DNA of 64,000 nt from Liolophura sinensis. Its lineage: Eukaryota > Mollusca > Polyplacophora > Chitonida > Chitonidae. The notes under the pieces were generated by a model. That model did no database searches, had not been told where the DNA came from, and saw only the letters and a program-made list of their open reading frames with translations. The position numbers and the translations under genes are program-made. The stretch spans positions 3,431,246-3,495,245 of the forward strand of contig NC_088296.1 of NCBI RefSeq assembly GCF_032854445.1. The letters are read 5' to 3'. Positions 1-12,529 of the stretch are shown piece by piece (the stretch's first letter is position 1; the number at the start of each line of letters is the position of its first letter).

Positions 1-1788
1 TGGCAAAAATGCTTTACGAACCGAACATAAATTTAGCGCCCAAATAGGTGGGTACTTTTAACTCTAACAAGGAGAGGCGAAGGGGAGACCAGTTGAGTTC
101 TCGAATTGGGAAAGGGAGAAGAGCGTTGATCTGCTGAAACAACGTCGACGCAACAACAACTACAAAAACATGAGCTCATCCGTATACAACACAAAATATT
201 TCCCTACATGTAGGAGAAAGTTAGACGCCCAAGAAACCCATAGTTAGCAGGGCATCTTAAAGAGCTAAGACGAATGCGATCGCACCTCTGTCGATTTGGA
301 CAAGCAAAGGTGACAAGTCATTAAGGGCATCTTGACCAATTACCCGGTGATCATAGACGGAAATACCGTGTCAGTTCACTTTTTCATAGCCCTCACACGT
401 AAACAACCTATACGACAAGGGCTGGTTTAGATCGTCCGAGCATTATTGAGTATATTCCCGGGATACCTTTTTACATACAATAGGCAGAAGTTCGCAGACA
501 AAATGGCGACGTTGGTTACGCTGCGCAAGTATGGGAGCCAAATCTTCCCAGATTTCTTACCTAAAATCGTGTTTTTCCAACCGTCGATTGCTGTCTGTAA
601 ATTGCAAACTATTTAACATAACTTGGAGCTGATCCCTTCGCCGATCAGCGTTCAGTAAAGTCCCCAGATCGCCGTAAACACTAGCTGATCAGGATACAGC
701 TTACGGTCCACGCTGACAGACATATTCCTTTCCTTTGTGGGCCAGCTACCGGTCCATGACCCAGTTGTATTCCTACGCGGCTAGCGGGCACTCGCTTCCC
801 AGCTTTCGTTCGCCGTTTTATCCAGAGACATAATCATTTCCATGAACTAGACTTCTGGTATGGAGCACAGGGAATTCCTCTTTCAATGCATATCCCTCTG
901 AATTTAATTATGTTTACCGTTTTCAGGTCCGTCCTCGCACTACTTTTTCTCAGACACTAGTAACTTCTGGTTGATCTCAGTGCAGCGGTCCTATGTTTTC
1001 GTTCTTTCTTTCCTTTAGCCACACGAGAGGGGTGAAAACTCTGCAGTGCAGTGTACATGTACCTTGAATTGTCATTAAATTTTAATTTATTAGAAGTTAT
1101 GAAATCATTTTTGCACTAAGATTAACTGATTTGATTATGTCTGTTCATTTTGCCCTCGTTGATATCCACAGCTTGTCGGTACCTTTTGTATGTACATAGC
1201 CTACGAAATGACCGGTGAGGGTCTGTTGGCGGGGATGTTTGTTTTTGTTTAGAAAGTTTCAAATCCCTTACAAAATCAAGTCAACACACCGAATGTATAT
1301 GTTACCGTGCGTTTTGTACTTTTAGCTACTCAACAGATGTTTAGTACTTCAATTTCAATCCAAGTGTTCAATTTTATAAATCAGTTTTCTCTATCTTGCT
1401 TGTTATATATTGGAGACCCTCATCCTGCAATTGGCATACTGCTTTTTCTCAGCCAATCAGAATTAAATATTTTGCAGAAAGGTGTTGCGCTCACGTGCCG
1501 GTGAATCGATTATGCAAATCACGTTCCTTCCTGGGCGAAATCGGCAGCTGCAAGTGCGAGCTTTTGAAAGCTGAAGATTGTGAAAAAAAAATATCCTACA
1601 TCGACAGAAAAAATATTTGAAAGGCAAGGAGAATCTTACCGACGAGGATATTGAATGGGACTTTTCTGCCTGTGTCGAGTCGCGCGCGTCTTTTGTGTGT
1701 GTCTATACCTGCGTGGAGTTTTATATACCGTTTGCGGTCGACAGACCGTGTTATTGCATGGCTATGATGATGTATTGGACGACACGTG

Positions 1789-1789
<1 letters not shown>
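1..1789. other. No gene recognised
   Basis: Mostly unique-looking sequence. An ATGGCGACG at 503 opens 37 codons and has a donor-like gcaa|gtatgg, but nothing supports a gene. Short frames at 1307-1620 have no recognisable content. Confidence 0.4.

Positions 1790-1854
<65 letters not shown>
1790..1854. repeat. (TA)n microsatellite
   Basis: About 32 uninterrupted AT/TA dinucleotides, giving the Ile/Tyr run in overlapping frames. Confidence 0.98.
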
Positions 1855-1857
<3 letters not shown>

Positions 1858-2987
1858 GCTTTTTTGCATTGCATGCGGTGAGTGTAGGCCTAAATATAAA
1901 TGTGATTCGATTATATTGATGTGTCCGGACTTACAGCTATAAAACAGCCAATAACGATAATGGGTCTATATACGTTTTCAGAGATTTCCAATCCATAACA
2001 TTTTACGCTCGTATATAAATCTATACATTATCGTTACCGAGTAGAACTTTCAGTGGGCGATTTTGTTCACTCTAAATTAAGCACCCTTTTGCATGTCAAG
2101 AAATTCCTTTTTTTTTTCTTCTTTCTTTTTTAAGTTAAAATATGTGCTATATTAAATTTCACGTGGAAACTACAAAACATATTGCGTGGATATTTTTCTT
2201 TCTTTTGTGCCATATCGTGAACGTAGTCATTTGCTTCGTGATAATGACGTGAGATTACGTAATATGAGACGTGGACAGATATATACAGCAGTTGGGGGTC
2301 TATGGTTGACTTACCAAGCGATCGGATTCAAGTTGCCGGCAAAATGAGCCGTGCACAATCACAAAAGGAGATTTTTTTTTACATGCTCCCCTTCAAATAA
2401 CTGACGGTTGCGTGCGATAATTTTAAAATCAGCGTGTATCAAAGCATAATTATCCGTTTGAAGTGTAGAGCTATCTGGTATTTCCAACGGAGTTCTTGTT
2501 ACAGTTTAATAGATCTTAATATTTCACTATTGTATGAAAACCGATTGTTATTTTGATTGTATAAATGTAGTTTGGATTTCAATTATCGTAATCCTTTATA
2601 GCCTGTAAATAGATATATTTATTCTAGTAAATCAAGGTACATATGACAAATTTATTTGTAGGAACAGGTATTTGTATACCAGATGTCAACCAATAGGTCA
2701 ATAATCGCAAGGCTAATCCCCAAAACGACGTTTAACTGAAACAACCTAAAGATCTAAGAAAGTATATAAAGTACTAGTCTCTCCACGCCAGACCCTCTTA
2801 ACCTACCCGCGGTTGTACACTTTGTCGAAATACCCGTCATATTCTGATACAAGTAGACAGTGATGTAATCTGTGTTAGCCAATGAACGGTCAGTACGATA
2901 AAAAAGGCCTTCGCAAAAAGACTACAAATTTTCATTGGTTGAGGTTGGGGGATATGTCTTTATTAATAGGCCCCTATTCACCCCCAC

Positions 2988-3145
2988 GGGCCTCCGTGGC
3001 TCGGTTGGTTAGCGCGCTAGCGCAGCGTAATGGCCCAGGAGTCTCTGCCCGGTTTCCACCCACCATAATGCTGGCCGCCGTCGTATAAGTGAAATAATCT
3101 TGAGTACGGCGTAAAACACCAATCAAATAAATAAATATATAAATA
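2988..3145 (+). mobile_element. V-SINE (RUDI-like), internally deleted
   Basis: It begins with a tRNA-like head (cctccgtggctcggttggtt, agcgcgctagcgcagcg). It skips from the early body to the 3' domain (ccaccataatgctggcc, gtacggcgtaaaacacc) and ends in an AAAT-type tail. The central part seen in other copies is missing. Confidence 0.88.
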
Positions 3146-3329
3146 TTCACCCTCAACCCAAAACTGGCAGAAGTAAGATGTCGTATAAAGAACACAATCG
3201 AATTTGGGGAAATTAGCAGGGAAGCTGAGGTCATATTATGTCAGAAATAAGAGTGCACATATCAGAGACAGTGTCCACACGCCATTCTACATGGAAAAGA
3301 TGTTTTTGTGGTCCATTGTTAACGGTATC

Positions 3330-3716
3330 CTTAAAACATCAACAACGTCAACAAAACTCGATGTCCCTACTGTTACCATTGTTACCGTTGTGTCACCCTT
3401 GGTGAGCCTTAATTATAAAGCAGGTGGAAGCTTTGAGCAAGAGAGGCATACCTGTAGTGTATCTTAGGGATGACTGCGAATTCCAGGATATTGTGGATGG
3501 TAAATTCAGTGTTGGGAAAGCAGTTCGCATTTGCAGGAGAGACGATCAGGATGGGGAAAACTTTTGATTGAACCCATCTAACAAACATTCAATTGCATCA
3601 TCTCATCAGAAAGATTTTAAACGTCTTCAAGAAATGTTTGAGGACATTTGTTCATCAGATTCTAGGTCGTCGGACCAAGAGGTCATTAACTTTGACATTG
3701 ATGAATTATGCGACTA
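3330..3716 (+). pseudogene. Decayed fragment resembling a RecQ-type helicase, with possible 3' exon
   Basis: One plus frame reads VVSPLVSL, like helicase motif Ia of RecQ-type proteins. The expected continuation QVEALSKRGIPVVYL appears in another frame, after a frameshift near 3415, then runs to a TGA near 3567. Further on, QKDFKRLQEMFEDICSSDS to INFDIDELCD ends at TAA 3714-3716, preceded by an acceptor-like catctcatcag. AATAAA at 3796-3801 could be its poly(A) signal. The helicase label rests on one short motif. It may be two unrelated fragments. Confidence 0.33.
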
Positions 3717-3795
3717 AATCTTGCTGCTTATGCTCAAGAAGTTACTGTATTATCAGCTCAGGAACAATTTTAAATGAAATGTGTTTCATTTTTGA

Positions 3796-3801
3796 AATAA
3801 A
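3796..3801 (+). terminator. Possible poly(A) signal AATAAA
   Basis: It lies 80 bases after the stop codon of the candidate 3' exon at 3627-3716. It is a single hexamer without other support. Confidence 0.25.
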
Positions 3802-4689
3802 ACTCAAGATCTGACATCTTGGTATACAGTTGGTTAAAAACTTAAGTGTTGATCTTACTACATGTACACTAGAAGAAAACCATTTGTCAATATGGCTGAG
3901 GTCTTTCAATATATTAAGACATTGTATGGATATTTGCAATGTTTCGATGTTAGTGAGGCCTTTTTCAGAGTAGGAAACTCTCCAGGTACAGTATGTCCAT
4001 TTACATGCATGTGGTTTAGTTATTATCAGAATAGGGCAGTTCAAATTAGGTTATAAGCCACACAAATATTTAACGACCTTATGAACTGATCAATGGGTAT
4101 TAGATTCTTTGCTTTGATTTTTTATCACCATAATCAGAAATTTTCACTTGTACAATGGTTGGTGGTCAGTTTTATTATGGTTGGAGAAAACCAGAGATAA
4201 ACCACTGCCCATGGGCAAGTTGCTTACTTTCAAACGTGCATTCCAAACTGGTGGAAGAGAGGTGGCCCTCCTTAGATGTGAAACGGATGAATAACCCTTG
4301 GAGTACCACTTATTGTCACAATGAGAACAAAGGAATCTAGAAATTCCCTACACTGAGCCTGCACATCATGTGCTAGCAATTAGGGGTTCAGCACCTCAAC
4401 ACAGAGCCATGCCTGAACGGTGCTATTAAAAATAAGATACATGTAGAAGCTGTTGGTAATCGGGTGGAGGTAAGGGTGTTTTTGTCTTTCCTCAGTGAAT
4501 AAGTGTTTACTGCAGAGAGGGTTTCACTCAGCCGTCATTTTTTTCAATTCATAATTGTACTGGTTACTGTAGCTGAAGTAAACTAGGTACTCCATGAAAA
4601 CATGAAAGAGAAAGAGAAAGGGCATGGCCAAGCGCTATTATGTACCTGTACAGTTGATTTACACTGAGTGTGCCAGGTTTATATATTTA

Positions 4690-4930
4690 TTTCATTGTTG
4701 TTAAGCCTCACTCAAAAATTTTTTATGGGTGGAGGAAACCGGAGTGGCTGATTAAACCTCCAACTTCTGGCAAGTTGCCGATGAACTTCCCTATGTTTGC
4801 CACACTGACATGCTCGTTGTATAGATTACATATTAAGACACAGCGGCCTTTCATAGACAATGCAGCCAGTCATATGCGCACTGTTGACCACTATAAATTG
4901 TCAGCAAGGCCCCGATGTAGGAAAGGTGCT
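4690..4930 (-). mobile_element. Fourth SINE family, diverged copy
   Basis: Contains tcactcaaaaattttttatg, ggtggaggaaaccggagtgg and ggcaagttgccgatgaactt. A shorter relative lies at 4155-4260 (gttttattatggttggagaa). Confidence 0.7.
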
Positions 4931-5159
4931 CCAGGTTTTATGTCCACCCATTCGTGCAGGGAGTAAGGCCTCTAATAAAAGCTGCAGACAAAAAGTCTCT
5001 CTATGACGATTTACCATTAGGGCCTTAAATCAAATATCTGCTTTAGTAAGACGGGAATGTTAGATAAACAATAAGCATTGGCACAATATACCTGATCTTG
5101 AGATTAAATGGTTTAACTTAGTGTGGTAACATTTGGATTACTAATGCAATGTGCTTCCT

Positions 5160-5402
5160 TGTTGCAGGACGCATTTCCACCGCTCTTTTATCTAGTGCTG
5201 CTTCACTGGGACGCCTTACCGAAGGCAAGCAATCTGCCCGCCCGAGCCATTATAGGCTACTGATGCGGGTCAACCAGTCGTTGACGCTGTCCCCTTCATG
5301 CTGAACGCCAAGCGAGGAAGTTACAGTTTCCTCTTTTAAGGTCCTTGTAGGTGTGACTCGACCCAAGATTGACTCTAGATCTACCGCTCCCGAACCGAAC
5401 AG
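5160..5402 (-). mobile_element. Second tRNA-headed SINE family, partial
   Basis: Contains ggacgcatttccaccgctct, gccattataggctactgatg and the head end gatctaccgctcccgaacc. It lacks the CTCACTCAC-type tail found in fuller copies. Confidence 0.82.
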
Positions 5403-6093
5403 GTGATTATAGGATGCCTGCCTCAAAATCGTTCGAACAGATAAGACGTGAGTGTTTTCTACATACCCCTGCCGTCATATTGTACATTGGGCCTGCTGAC
5501 TTTAAAGGGTACAGGAAAAGATACTATAAAACTAAAAAAAATAGTTTTCAGGAAAATGAGTAATTTCCTCCCAAAATGAGAGAAATATATTTATTTCTCA
5601 GGCACGCATATTTTATGTTAGGTTATGTCGGAAGTGACTTCATTGATGAACATAATGGGACCTTGGGGACCAACTGAGCGCCCCGCCCCCCACCCTCCCA
5701 CCAATCTACCCCCAACAAATTTGTGTTGTCAGCTATATGACAACCAACACAGCAGGCTACTTACATGATCGCTGGGGCCTAGGGAAAACCGTATTTAAAC
5801 CCATATTTACGCCCTAAAAAGAAAGCTGAGAGGCTTTTTTGTGTGTTGATATTTTAGGCCACCGTATAAAGTCTGTATTAAGAAATACAAACAAAGTGTG
5901 TCACCTGTCCTTTAAGTGGTTAACGGCGGTCTATTACGTGAAGTTTTCCGATGTTCAATGGTCTTCATGTTCACATTCTTCATCACAACGTTAAAAGAGA
6001 AATGATCATAAATGCTACCACTATATATACATCAAGGCTCAACTTTGCTTGCTTTGGGTCAACAACAACAGCCTTTATGCCACTAGGAAAAAA

Positions 6094-6357
6094 TTTATGT
6101 ATTTATTTATTTGATTGGTGTTTTACGCCGTACCCAAGAATAGTTCACTTATACGACGGCGACCAGCATTATGGTGGGTGTAAACCGGGCAGCGGGAAAC
6201 CGGGAAACCCACGACCATCTGCAGGTTGCTGACAGGCCTTCCCACGTATGGCCGGAGAGGAAGCCAGCATGAGCTGGACTTGAACTCACAGCGACCGCAT
6301 TGGTGTGAGGCTCCTAAGTCATTACGCTGCGCTAGCGCGCTAACCAACTGAACCACC
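6094..6357 (-). mobile_element. V-SINE (RUDI-like), near full length, with target duplication
   Basis: The element runs from the tail (tttatttatttgattggtg, left) to the tRNA-like head (gctagcgcgctaaccaac, right). Near-identical ctaggaaaaaa flanks at about 6082 and 6357 look like a target-site duplication. Confidence 0.92.
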
Positions 6358-6535
6358 TAGGAAAAAAAGTTCGACAAATGAACTCGTGAAGCAAAATACA
6401 TGGATCTAGCATGCTCTTAAAAAAAACTTTGTTCAACGCGAAGAACTTCTACCACTAGCAAGAAGCTTCAGTGAAAAACATTTCTTAATCATATTGACTA
6501 ATTCATGTTGTCAAATTTCTATCTTGCAGAAGACT

Positions 6536-6794
6536 ATTTATTTTGATTGATTGGTGTTTTACGCCGTACTCAAGAACATGTCACTTATACGACGGCGGCC
6601 AGCATTATGGTGGGAGGAAACGGGCCAGAGCCCGTGGGAAACCCACCACCATTCGCAGGTTGGTGCCAGCCCTTCCCATTTACTGCCGGAGAGGAAGCCG
6701 GCATGAGCTGGACTCACAGCGACCGCATTGGTGAGAGGCTGCTGGGTCATAATGCTGCGCTAGCGCGCTAACCAACTGAGCCACGGAGGCCCCC
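6536..6794 (-). mobile_element. V-SINE (RUDI-like), near full length, with target duplication
   Basis: Same family and strand as the copy about 180 bp upstream. Flanks cagaagactattta and cagaagaccattta are a clear target-site duplication. Confidence 0.93.
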
Positions 6795-6865
6795 AGAAGA
6801 CCATTTAAGGATAATCACACTTACCAATATACATTCATAATAACCACGAACTTTGGTTGGTCCAA

Positions 6866-7202
6866 TTCTAAAATATATTCATCAAATTGATCCAGGATAA
6901 ATTCATTAAATTGATCCAGGATAAATTCATTAAACTGATCCAGGATAAATTCATCTAACTGATCCCGGATACATTCATCAAATTGATCCAGGATAAATTC
7001 ACCAAACTGATCCAGGATAAATTCATCAAATTGATCCATGATAAATTCATCAAATTGATCCAGGATAAATTCGCCAAACTGATCCAGGATAAATTCATCA
7101 AATTGATCCAGGATAAATTCATCAAACTGTTCCAGGATAAATTCATCAAATTGATCTAGGATAAATTCATAAAACTGATCCAGGATAAATTCACCAAACT
7201 GA
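6866..7202. repeat. 24-bp minisatellite, about 14 copies
   Basis: Units of attgatccaggataaattca plus tcaa/ccaa. As the unit is eight codons long, minus-strand frames (about 65-72 residues, NLSWISLM type) stay open but are repeat products. Confidence 0.95.
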
Positions 7203-7204
7203 CT

Positions 7205-8690
7205 AACAAATGTTAGTCAAATGTGCAAGTAGAGTAGTTCGTCAGATTGACCAATTTTTCGTCGCCGGAGATAGTCAGACTGATTAACGCAAGTTCTTCG
7301 AAGTTGTTAATTTGCGATAGTCAAAATTCTGTCTCGGAGATGACGGTTTTATGACTGTCAAAGTGACCAGAGCGCAAATGGTCTTCACCTTGTCAGACTG
7401 CCTAAAAAGTGGACGTAGTCAAAATGCTTTCAGGCGAAAGTGAAAGCTAACAAAATAATAACCTAAGATTCACCAGACAGACAACTGAAAACTAAGCATA
7501 TACCCGCACAAGAGTTAAATTCATACTCAAATGCATTAATTCTACATTCAACTCCACGTGAAGGGGAACTCACATCGCGGCATTTGTGACCATTATCTAA
7601 ACAATCTATCGTCTCAAACATTTTTTCCCACTATAAGCATGATTCAATGCTTCAATAGTTCTTTTTATGCAAGACTGTAGAGTTTCCAAACATAGGCAGT
7701 ATGATCCGAGTTGACCAGCTTAAGGCATTTAAGTGTTAAACCCAAACAATAAACCCCCCAAAAAATGAAAGTATTTTTAGTCATATAATTCTCAGTTGTA
7801 TATTTGATTGAGGTTTAATTCCATTTTGAGCTCTCTTTTCCATTAAAAATGGTTTACAGAAAAATACAGATGTATAATTGCTATGTTTCATCACTTTACC
7901 AATCACGGGTAGCCTGGTATGTCTGTGCCAAATTAAAATCACATTTAATTGTTTTAGTTGAACCAATACGCAAGGTGAAATCTTTGTCTTTTCTTGGATA
8001 TTTCAGATTACTCTGTGGATAAACGAAAAAAGTGTCTTGTTCAACTCTTTTAGATAGGATATGTTGAATATATTGAGTACAACTCGACTGAAAGACTGAC
8101 AGCATCCGTAACCACACTCCATCTCAATAAGGCAATCCTCGCCTGGATTAAGCAATTAAGTCTCCTCTGTACACAAGGATACTTGAGATCCTCTCGCGTC
8201 TAAATAAGAAAATGTATCATATATCACACTTATTTTTGAGGCTTGCTGGTAGATGACAAAGTCAAGTTAGTGCAAAAAATTAATTGGAAATTTTTCAAAG
8301 GAATATATTCCCTTTCGGCTGTATGCTTGCAATTTATTTAAACAGTCATATTATTACTAATGTTCCTCAATTCCGAGAGCTTAATTTAACGAGTTATTCA
8401 AATAATTAAAACACATAATTTGACAAGAGGTATGTACAGGTTAAACTACATTGGTCTTTTCTTCTCCGAAAAGGGACAGTTTCTCTCCAAGCATACGTGG
8501 TATTAGCATCAGTGCCCCTTAAATTTTTATAATTGTATAAAGTAAAACAATAATGTTTGAGCGGATGTAACAGAACGGGCCATTCGAAAATATAACGGGC
8601 ATACCACCAGTACTTCTGACGAGTATCAAGAGTAAACAAGAACCAGAAAACCTTATTCACGACGAGACATTTAAATGCTGTGTATGAGAC
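7205..8690. other. No gene or named repeat recognised
   Basis: AT-rich sequence with short frames on the minus strand (7781-8117, 8406-8660) that show no motif or splice pattern. Gtcagactg-type words recur at 7230-7400 but do not form a clean array. Confidence 0.4.
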
Positions 8691-8695
8691 TGAAA

Positions 8696-8915
8696 ACGGA
8701 GATTAACCAACTGGTTCATAATGACTAACTGCCTGGTCTTAATGACTGAGTCTTGTAAAAATGTAAATATTTTGGGTATAACTTGTCTTGGTAAAATGGT
8801 ATTTGTGCCTTGTGTTTGTATTAAATGTGTTTCTAAAATGTTTTGGACGCAAGTGTTATAATATTATCGGCAATCTCTCATTTCTTTAGCAATTAAGAGT
8901 ACACTTAAAAACAAC
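8696..8915. repeat. Dispersed duplicate, copy 1 (partner at 10747-10960)
   Basis: Shares accaactggttcataatg, taactgcctggtcttaatga, ctgagtcttgtaaaaatgta and aattaagagtacacttaaa with the second copy, in the same orientation with few differences. Confidence 0.88.
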
Positions 8916-9124
8916 AACGGTAGGTTGGCCACCGAAAAGTTGATAACGTCTGACTTTTTCCTCAAAAATGTGTGGCCATATGTATGATTTTAAAAAAATA
9001 ATACTGCTGCTCAAACCATTCTAAATGAATGGACAGTGGTAAATGTACAACGTTACCTGATGAGTCACGATTACAAACTCCAAAATTTCCAGTGACTAAA
9101 CGGACGATCAACTAACATGGCGCA

Positions 9125-9463
9125 TTGTCATTTTGTCCTCCTAGCGGACAAATTATCTCCCTTTTTACATTAGTTAGTCACTTTGCCTATTCTCATATTA
9201 GGCGGCAACACCCATCGCTCGACAAATCCCAGTGCAGTATTCCTGCCGTATATTTACCATCATGCCAAGGCTGGAAAAATCTTGCAAATTTCTATTCAAC
9301 CATTTACCCCTTAATGATGAAGGACTTCAAGCCAGGTCGTGTATATATGTACAAAATTTCGCCAGTTATTTTACCTGGCCAGTTGAATGTTGATTTTGAT
9401 TCCATGGCCTTTGTGGCCCTCATTGGACCTAACAGCTTAAAACAGTTACACTTCCCCGGTTAA
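9125..9463 (+). other. Unrecognised 112-codon ORF
   Basis: A non-repetitive frame with no ATG context or family signature I know (phrases YLPSCQGWKNL, MKDFKPGRVYMYK). It may be chance or an old element fragment. Confidence 0.12.
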
Positions 9464-9846
9464 AGTTATTCTCTCCACTTCATTCACATCGCCAGTCCCG
9501 TGTAACTATTAATTAGCCTCAATTACGATGTTACGGAATCGCAGCTCTCTAGCTCTCTATCTCTCTCTGAGGGATCTTGTTACAGTTCTGGGTTTAGTTT
9601 TTTAAATGCGCGCGCATAGCACTTTGTGGTTGCCATCTGGAGGCTATTTACCGTCGTCACATCCCTGACGAGACTGAATTTTCACACGTAGCCTATAAAA
9701 TTTTGCCTCAGCCCAGGTGAGGGCGATAACCACCATCGCATATACAGGCCTAAGCCTAATTGAAGAATTCTTGAAAAACCGGTATAGCGTTAAACAACAA
9801 TGAAATAAACTAATATATGAAAAAATGTATATATAAAAAATAATAT

Positions 9847-10013
9847 AGTCAAAATGACCTCATCAGTTAGTTATAAGCGGTTGGCTGTCCATATCTTAGT
9901 CAAAATGACCTCATTAGTTAGTCATGAGCGGTTGGCTATCCATATCTTGGTCAAAATGACCTCATAAGTTAGTCATAATCGGCTTGCTATCCATATCTTA
10001 GTCAAAATGACCA
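9847..10013. repeat. 51-bp tandem repeat, 3.3 copies
   Basis: Units of exactly 51 bp with agtcaaaatgacctcat, agttagtcat and cggttggctatccatatctt. Confidence 0.93.
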
Positions 10014-10302
10014 CAAAATGTTTTTCTGTATCAGAGAAATTGGCATGTAAGCAAAAAACCATAATTTGCAAAATGTTGGTTATATCGAAGAACCTATAAT
10101 CCAAAAGTAAGAACCTTACAAAACGGTCTATAGCGTGCGAAATACGTTACAGAGTTCAACACGGTGAAGCCTTTCCGAAGGCAAGGACCTTAGGCAAGAG
10201 ACTCTGGCACGAAGAACGTTTTATCATCAAAGTGGTATTCACAAAATCTTTTTTTATTTGAAGAACCCTTCTAGAAATCACTATATGTAGAATCTTAGTG
10301 TA

Positions 10303-10534
10303 TACACTCAAAAATATAATCTGTTAACTTGAACAGAAAGTCTGCTGTCTGGATGATGCTAGAATGTACTCTGTTATATTGTAACACAACCTAGTAGAAC
10401 CTTTATTTTGAATTATCAGAATATGTGTGATATATTGAACAGCACAGTCGGCTGCAATAACAGAATACATTTTAACATCATTCAGACAATAGCCTTTCTG
10501 TTAAACTTAACAGATTCATTTTTTTTTTAGTGTA
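10303..10534. mobile_element. TA-flanked MITE copy
   Basis: Starts TACACTCAAAAATATAATC and ends with the inverted counterpart, agtgta. The inner arms aacagaaagtctgctgtctg and cagacaatagcctttctgtt are complementary. Confidence 0.85.
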
Positions 10535-10746
10535 ACAATACACGTATAATGTAATGCTGGAGAACACATTATTAACATGCTGGTATTATACGAGCACATT
10601 ACTGTCACGTTTTTCACCAGTCCACCAAGATTCTGTAAATTCATCATCTAATTTGCTGGAAAAAAACTAACATTTATGCACTAATCCTTTCCTCAGACAA
10701 AATCACTTGCTATATTGTGTGCCGGGTTGTTCAGTTAAGGTAAAAT

Positions 10747-10960
10747 GGAGGTTTACCAACTGGTTCATAATGGCTAACTGCCTGGTCTTAATGACTGAGT
10801 CTTGTAAAAATGTAAATATTTTGGGTATAACCTGTCTTGGTAAAATGGTATTCGTGCCTTGTGTTTGTATTAAATGTGTTACGACAATGTTTTGAACGCA
10901 AGTGTTATAAAATATCGGCAATGTCTCATTTTTGTAACAATTAAGAGTACACTTAAAGAA
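10747..10960. repeat. Dispersed duplicate, copy 2
   Basis: Direct copy of 8696-8915 about 2 kb away. Overlapping short frames are not conserved as proteins between the two copies. Confidence 0.88.
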
Positions 10961-10964
10961 ACGT

Positions 10965-11815
10965 ACATGCATGCCCAAAAGCGTTTCATCGTTTCGCAAG
11001 TTAAGAGAAAGAAAATAAAAAATGAAATGGTTTCAGCGGTAAGACCACTCAGAGCCAAATCTTCAACTAATTTTATTTATCTTTGAATTTTTTGATCAAA
11101 TTAAATTCAGCAAAATGGTGATCTGAGAGCAGCGATACTGCATTATACATACCCAGAGAGTGACAAAAATCAGTCCTAACGGCCTTTTTACTGACCTCTG
11201 CAACTTTATTGGCTAAAAGCAGTTAAATATAATTTTTTTGTTCACAAACTCGGGTCGTCACATTATAACTGGAATCATCAAGAAAATTTGTGTTAAAGTC
11301 CAGTCATTAATTCACAAAATCAGATGTGACGAACGAAAGGAAGGACGGACGCACGGACAACTTTTGAATATTTCCATCTTCTGCATGTCACCAGTTTTGT
11401 AGTTGAAGACAACTAACCATTATAAGGAGATTAATATTCTGGTAAGAAATAAAACTTTATCTTTGAACATAAATGGTGTTCATTCAATATGCACATTATG
11501 TGCGACAAAATCGCATACCGTACGAAAGTGTTCAAGCATACAGTCATGCATGCGTGCGTTAAACTTGCGCAAGTCTTTATACAAGTATATATACCTGAAT
11601 GGCGTGAGGTTGTTTAATTAAAAAATTAAATTTCCTTCTAAAAATAGTAATGATATTCTTATTTTATGTAAATCTTAGCATTCGTGTGGTAAAGGGTTGT
11701 GAAGTCATTGTCTCTCTTTGATTCCAGATCGTTGTTACAAGATTTTAGAAACAAATCAAAAACCTTTACATGACAGAGCTAAGAAATGGTGTCATTCTAT
11801 ATATATCATGTTAAT
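10965..11815. other. No gene recognised
   Basis: AT-rich; the small frame at 11403-11621 carries no known motif. A run of cgaacgaaaggaaggacgga lies near 11330. Confidence 0.4.
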
Positions 11816-11817
11816 GG

Positions 11818-12135
11818 GGGGCCTCCGTGTCCGAGGTGGTTAGTACGCTAGCGCGGAGCAATGACCCCAAGGGCCTCTCACCAATGCGGTTGTTGTAAGT
11901 TCATGCCGGCTTCCTCTCTGGCCGCACTTCCAGCAACCTGCGGATGGTGGAGGATTTATTTATACTAGGGGTTTACTTCGTACTCAAGGATATTTCACTA
12001 AAATGACGACGGCAGCATTATGGTGGGAAAGCGGACAGAGCCCGGGAGAAACCCTCGACTATCCTCAGATTGCTGCCACACCTTCCCACGTTCATGTACT
12101 ACCGGAGAGGAAACCTGCATGAGCTGGGGCCGGTT
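11818..12135. mobile_element. Two V-SINE halves joined in opposite orientation
   Basis: 11818-11953 is a plus-strand head and body (cctccgtgtccgaggtggtt to aacctgcggatggtgg). 11954-12135 is a minus-strand copy read from tail to body. They abut without spacer, giving a potential fold-back of imperfect complementarity. Confidence 0.85.
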
Positions 12136-12194
12136 TCATGAAGCTCACTTAACTAAGTAAGCCCATTTTTCTACCATCGCAACTATTAGACCGC

Positions 12195-12468
12195 GAGTGA
12201 GTGATTGGGGTTTAACGTCATGCTCAAAAATTTTTCAGTCATATGACGAAGAAGGAATCCTTAGGGTGTATGTAATGTACCTCCCTGTTGCAGGACGGAT
12301 TTCCACCGCTCTTTTATCTAGTGCTGCTTCAATGAAACGACTTACCGAAGGCAAGTAAGCCGCCCCGCGCGAGCCATTATACCGATACGGGTCGTTGCAT
12401 TATCCCCTCCATGCTGGACGCCAAGCGAGGAAGCCGCAACTTCCTCTTTTAAAGTCTTAGGTGTGACC
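12195..12468 (-). mobile_element. Second tRNA-headed SINE family, nearly complete
   Basis: Starts with the tail gagtgagtgattggggttta, then ttttcagtcatatgacgaag and the body to tcttaggtgtgacc. The tRNA-like end is cut off. Confidence 0.85.
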
Positions 12469-12529
12469 ACGAATGGTCATATACATTGTTGGAACGTGTG
12501 CATACACATTGTTCAAGCATGCTGTAATA

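Noticed and set aside
503-616. ATGGCGACG start with 37 codons and a donor-like site
   Set aside because: No similarity, no partner exon and too short; a good start context alone is not enough.
6740-6790. tRNA-like sequences with A- and B-box character at several SINE heads (also 15650, 18810, 22850, 14850)
   Set aside because: They are SINE heads: attached to SINE bodies, lacking a full cloverleaf and a 3' acceptor end, so not called as tRNA genes.
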